Shown here: piece by piece, positions 60,484 to 64,000 of the stretch
How positions within the stretch are numbered: the stretch's first letter is position 1
Layout: every line of letters begins with the position of its first letter
Assembly (NCBI RefSeq): GCF_004792655.1
Contig: NZ_SRZC01000007.1
Span: 62,001-126,000, forward strand
Length of the DNA stretch: 64,000 nucleotides
Direction: 5' to 3'
Source of the DNA: Palleniella muris
Lineage (GTDB): Bacteria; Bacteroidota; Bacteroidia; Bacteroidales; Bacteroidaceae
Position numbers and translations under genes: made by a program
Notes under the pieces: model-generated
What the model was told of the DNA's origin: nothing
Databases searched by the model: none
What the model saw: the letters and a program-made list of their open reading frames with translations, nothing else

Positions 60484-62844
60484 ATGCCTCTCATCCTTAT
60501 CCTGCTCCTCTCACTGCTCCCCTGCCCTGCCTTTGGCGCGCAGGAGGACTTTTCCACCACCGATAACCTTGACGACATCTCGGACATCTCCCACCAGCAT
60601 GTCACCCAAATCATGCAGGACAGACGGGGATTCCTGTGGCTCTCGTCATGGAACGGTCTTTATCGCTTTGACGGCTACAACTTTGTATCGTTCAAAGCGA
60701 AGCCCGGCGACGGCAACGAGATGAGCAGCGACAGGTTCCGCAATATCGTGCCTGACTACGATGTGACACCGGAGACAGCCATCGGTAACATCTATTGCCT
60801 TGTCGACTATGATGTGTTCCTGTTCGATGTGCGCACATCGTCTTTCACTCCCGTGACAGGCAGCATAGAGAAAAAGGCGCGGAAGGTGTTTGCAAAGAAT
60901 GGAAGCCGATGCGAAGATTTCACGGACAACAGGGGCATCCATTGGCAGATGACACCGGAAGGCTTTCTGCGCAAGACACCGCACACACGGAGATGGAGCC
61001 GCATCGAGGGCATCAGCCCTTCCGTTGTACGCATGCAGTACCGTGACCGCAAAGGAAATCTGTGGATAGGTACAAAGGACGGCAGACTGACGGTGCTTGA
61101 TTCCGCTCTGCAGCTCCAAGGATACATCGGCAAAGACGGCAGGCTTCGGACGGCATCCACCGAGTTTATGCCGGTCTACAGTCTGCTGGAGGACAGTCGC
61201 GGCATGTTGTGGATTGGCACAAAGCCTCACGGTCTGTTCCTCAAGCAAGGGGACAACATGCTGAAAGTCACCGGCATAAACTCCACACAAATCTATGATT
61301 TGAAGGAAGACAAGAGAGGAAGGATATGGGTAGCGACACATGTCGGCGGAATAAATGTTGTCACACCTGCCAAAGGAAAAGGCACAAAACCGCTGTCACT
61401 GACAGCAAAAGCCGTCAAAGCCACAGAGGGTTTGCGCGTCAGAAGGTTGCTGATCCTTGACGACGGCACCATGCTTGCCACAACGACAAAAGGGCTTCTT
61501 GTGGCGGACAACATCTACAAACCGGCAGAAAAGATACAATGGCGCATGCACACTCGTGAGGCAAAACACAAGGAAAGCCTGTCCGACAACGCCACAATGA
61601 ATGTCATAAGGGACTACAAGGGGCGCATATTCGTCACCACGGAAAGCGGCGGGCTTAACCAGCTGCTTACAACAGACCTTCATGCCGACAGGTTTTCGTT
61701 CAGGCATCATAACACCGACAACGGTCTTGCCTCGGACGTCACCATGGCGTGCGTGCCGCTTTCCGGCAACAAACTCATCATACAGTGCAACAACACTGTG
61801 TCAATCCTTGACACGGAAACGTCCCACATTGAGAACTATGGCAGGGCTTTCTGGGGAGAGAACCTGCAGTTCTCGGACGCAGAGCCTGTAATCATCGGAA
61901 AAGACCGCCTCCTTCTGTCACTGCAAACGGGTGCTTTGACTGTTCCTGTACGCGAAATGTTCGCAAAAGGATTCACTCCACGCATCGCACTGACACAGCT
62001 TCACGTGGCTGATATGCCGGCAGACTACAGCATAGAGTACAGTGACACCATACGCATACCGCGTCACAACCGTGATTTCGCACTGCATTTCGCTGCCATT
62101 GATTATACCGGCAACCGCTACATCCGTTATGCCACACGGCTTGACAACGACAGCACATGGAGCCATCCGACGGCAGCCAACAGCATTGACATAAGGGACA
62201 TTGATGCCGGAACGCATACTCTTCTGATACGTTCCACAAACGCTCTCGGACAATGGACTGACAATGTGCGCAAGGTGACGATACTTGTAGAACCGACATT
62301 CTTCGAGACATGGTACGGCAGACTGCTCATTCTCCTGGTCATCGTGGCAGGCATCGCCATGCTCACCTATGCCATTGTGTATGTCCGCAACCTTGAAAAG
62401 CGGCGCAAGGAGACATTGGAAGCCTACCTTCGGTTGCTTGACCACAAGAATGAAGCGGAGGACAGCGCGCCAAGACATGAGGAAAAGGCGCAGGCACCAA
62501 TAGTAATCGCACCACGACTGTCGGAAGAGGACGAGGCGTTCATGCAGAAAATGACGGACTTCATAGAAAAGAACATCGCCAACAGCGACATCACAATCAA
62601 TGACATTGCTGCCGCTACAGCTGTCAGCCGCTCAGGGCTTAACAGGAAGATGAAGCAGCTACTTGGTGTCACTCCTGCCGATTTCCTCAAAGAAGCACGC
62701 ATGAAACGCGCGCTGAAGATGCTCAAAGAGACCTCCGCCTCTGTCTCGGAAATAGCCTATTCATGCGGATTCTCCGACCCGAAATATTTTGCGAAGTGCA
62801 TAAAAGCCTCAACAGGCAAGACTCCGAGTGAACTGCGAAGTTGA
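60484..62844 (+). CDS. propeller / transmembrane / AraC-type one-piece regulator
   Basis: 786 aa from the ATG at 60484; the frame is open to 60418 but the longer start overlaps the terminator. Signal peptide, then periplasmic beta-propeller repeats (MQDRRGFLWLSSWNGLYRFDGYNF, KGNLWIGTKDG, RGMLWIGTKPHG, RGRIWVATHVGG), a Y_Y_Y-like domain, a TM helix (LLILLVIVAGIAMLTYAIVY) and a C-terminal AraC HTH (ATAVSRSGLNRKMKQLLG; FSDPKYFAKCIKASTG). Unlike typical hybrid sensors it has no histidine kinase or receiver. Likely senses a periplasmic sugar-like ligand and acts directly on DNA. Confidence 0.92.
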   Translation: MPLILILLLSLLPCPAFGAQEDFSTTDNLDDISDISHQHVTQIMQDRRGFLWLSSWNGLYRFDGYNFVSFKAKPGDGNEMSSDRFRNIVPDYDVTPETAIGNIYCLVDYDVFLFDVRTSSFTPVTGSIEKKARKVFAKNGSRCEDFTDNRGIHWQMTPEGFLRKTPHTRRWSRIEGISPSVVRMQYRDRKGNLWIGTKDGRLTVLDSALQLQGYIGKDGRLRTASTEFMPVYSLLEDSRGMLWIGTKPHGLFLKQGDNMLKVTGINSTQIYDLKEDKRGRIWVATHVGGINVVTPAKGKGTKPLSLTAKAVKATEGLRVRRLLILDDGTMLATTTKGLLVADNIYKPAEKIQWRMHTREAKHKESLSDNATMNVIRDYKGRIFVTTESGGLNQLLTTDLHADRFSFRHHNTDNGLASDVTMACVPLSGNKLIIQCNNTVSILDTETSHIENYGRAFWGENLQFSDAEPVIIGKDRLLLSLQTGALTVPVREMFAKGFTPRIALTQLHVADMPADYSIEYSDTIRIPRHNRDFALHFAAIDYTGNRYIRYATRLDNDSTWSHPTAANSIDIRDIDAGTHTLLIRSTNALGQWTDNVRKVTILVEPTFFETWYGRLLILLVIVAGIAMLTYAIVYVRNLEKRRKETLEAYLRLLDHKNEAEDSAPRHEEKAQAPIVIAPRLSEEDEAFMQKMTDFIEKNIANSDITINDIAAATAVSRSGLNRKMKQLLGVTPADFLKEARMKRALKMLKETSASVSEIAYSCGFSDPKYFAKCIKASTGKTPSELRS

Positions 62845-62935
62845 GGAACAGTAAGGCAACTCATCGTGAAACGCCATACATCCGTACTGTAAGAAAAGGA
62901 CATGGCGGATTGAACAGTAAAAGAAAACGTAGAAA

Positions 62936-63478
62936 ATGAAGAACGTTGTGTTATATATCGCTATGAGTATTGACGGTTATATTGCTGACCGCCAAGGCTC
63001 TGTCGATTGGATAAAAGGGCAGGACGACAAGGCGGAAACGCCTGACACATGGACTCCGTTTTTTGAAAACATTGACACTGTCATCATGGGGCGCAAGACC
63101 TACCAACAGATTGTGACGGAACTCTCGCCCGGGGCATGGGTATACGACGGGGCTGTGACCTATGTGCTCACTCACGATGCGACAATGCCCGACACCGAAA
63201 CGGTAAGGTTCAGGGACACAGACCCATGCCTGCTTGTGGAGCAACTGCGGAAAGGAACAGGAAAAGACATCTGGATTTGTGGCGGTGCGGAGACCGTTGC
63301 TGGCTTGATTGATAGGGACATGATTGATGTCTACCATATCGCCATCATCCCGGTACTGCTCGGCAGTGGGATAAAACAGTTTGGAAAGACGGACAGCAGA
63401 CTGCATCTGACATTGCGCAGGACATTGAGTTACAACGGCATCGTGGAACTTGTCTACGAGAGAAAGCATCAAAAATGA
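62936..63478 (+). CDS. dihydrofolate-reductase-like (RibD C-terminal family) protein
   Basis: 180 aa. VVLYIAMSIDGYIADRQGSVDWI is the family's N-terminal nucleotide-binding strand; DTVIMGRKTYQQI and the GKDIWICGGAETVAGLI loop bind NADPH. Small stand-alone proteins of this family are found widely in Bacteroidota; the natural substrate is usually unknown. Confidence 0.9.
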   Translation: MKNVVLYIAMSIDGYIADRQGSVDWIKGQDDKAETPDTWTPFFENIDTVIMGRKTYQQIVTELSPGAWVYDGAVTYVLTHDATMPDTETVRFRDTDPCLLVEQLRKGTGKDIWICGGAETVAGLIDRDMIDVYHIAIIPVLLGSGIKQFGKTDSRLHLTLRRTLSYNGIVELVYERKHQK

Positions 63479-63780
63479 CAGAAAGGGCTTGCCTGCAGAA
63501 AGTCAGGACATTGCCATTGCAAGCCTTGTCTGTCAGGTGCGCAACATGAAAAATCCGCGCCATAATTATTTTTTCCCGGCAAAATAGCGGTATTATCAGA
63601 TAAAAGTATTACCTTTGCATTCGGTTTGCATTATCTTTGCAATCAGATTTATTTGTAATCATGTAAAAAGAAAGACTGTACATAGTAATAATATGGTCAA
63701 GGCGAGAGGTTGTTTCGCCTGATGTATAGTCGCGTATTTGTACCACAATTGTTTTATTTTTTTATGATTACAAATAGAAT
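63479..63780 (+). promoter_or_regulatory. intergenic region with promoter boxes for the ABC gene
   Basis: 302 bases. TTACCTTTG (near 63609) and TATCTTTG (63632-63639) are two possible -7 boxes, each followed by GCA. The leader from 63660 to 63780 is A/T-rich with no clear hairpin. Confidence 0.6.
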
Positions 63781-64000
63781 ATGAGCTTACAGGTTCAGAA
63801 TATTTCCTATATACATCCTGACAAGGAGGTATTGTTTCATGATATAAGTTTCTCCGTCGCAGACGGGGAAAAATGTGCCATTGTGGGAAACAATGGCGTG
63901 GGAAAATCCACTCTTCTGAAAATAATCACAGGCATTCTGCCACCGTCGTCGGGACAGGTTATCAGCGAAACGCCGTATATTGTACCGCAGCATTTCGGGC
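63781..64000 (+). CDS. ABC ATPase, ABC-F-like (N-terminus only)
   Basis: 73 residues before the edge. Begins [21 protein letters not shown], Walker A is GNNGVGKST, then [17 protein letters not shown]. The direct start without a membrane domain and the [11 protein letters not shown] pattern fit soluble ABC-F or transporter ATPase subunits. Cannot be told apart without the second half. Confidence 0.8.
   Translation, partial: MSLQVQNISYIHPDKEVLFHDISFSVADGEKCAIVGNNGVGKSTLLKIITGILPPSSGQVISETPYIVPQHFG

Overview
The window is a Bacteroidota chromosome segment, most likely Bacteroidales and plausibly Prevotella-like. About 50 kb of it is a large temperate phage or phage-like element (positions 1 to about 49,930) that abuts a tRNA-Phe gene; the rest (about 50,040-64,000) is host chromosome. 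Two things support the assignment. The promoters are of the Bacteroidota type (TTTG, 19-21 bases, TAnnTTTG), for example at 7788-7818 and 52168-52199. The host genes include a type IX-style C-terminal tail on a secreted nuclease and a one-piece propeller/AraC regulator.

Phage, left part. Mu-like head genes (ClpP-like protease fragment, gpG-like, MuF-like, DUF935 portal) run leftward off the window. Divergent from them are rightward nucleotide-metabolism and replication genes: dUTPase, NAD-dependent DNA ligase, a short tyrosine recombinase, and a 656-aa initiator-like protein. The coding sequence of that last protein carries 12 iteron-like 13-mers followed by a pure A/T tract, a lambda O/ori-like design. 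At 13.0-17.6 kb lies a GC-rich island of three unrecognised genes (13958, 16081, 16982). They are embedded in long non-coding blocks of short degenerate GCCCA and TGG-N-CCA motifs.

Phage, middle. From 17.8 to 28.5 kb there is a tightly packed rightward train of small, mostly acidic, unrecognised genes. It ends with a C-type-lectin-like gene whose 3' end looks like a diversity-generating-retroelement variable region. Then comes the most striking locus: a 420-aa reverse transcriptase (28496-29758) whose motifs are not those of DGR enzymes. It is followed directly by about 1.3 kb of non-coding DNA made of eight tandem units of about 169 bp. Each unit has a short semi-conserved box and a long compound hairpin. 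The hairpin architecture is kept while the stem sequences are entirely different from unit to unit. I consider this RT plus structured array the best candidate for an undescribed system.

Phage, right part. 31.1-47.8 kb holds more small genes. Among them are a protein with a Tad2-like (Thoeris anti-defence) domain, an rtcB broken by an internal deletion, a radical SAM protein, a TIGR02757 protein, a candidate structured regulatory RNA (41.13-41.33 kb), an HTH protein, RNase H, an SPFH-like lipoprotein, a DNA-methylase-like protein and a frameshifted gene. Phage tRNAs follow (initiator Met and Ser-UGA), then the leftward integrase next to tRNA-Phe. A 20-bp near-identical repeat lies beside the integrase (49914) and at 12994.

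Host part. tRNA-Phe and tRNA-Pro are followed by a leftward tolC / adaptor / RND pump / PII-like / trpS series. To its right are a secreted endonuclease I, a propeller-AraC regulator, a RibD-C/DHFR-like reductase and the start of an ABC ATPase. Two host intergenic regions share the same 22-bp-period motif, suggesting a common regulator.
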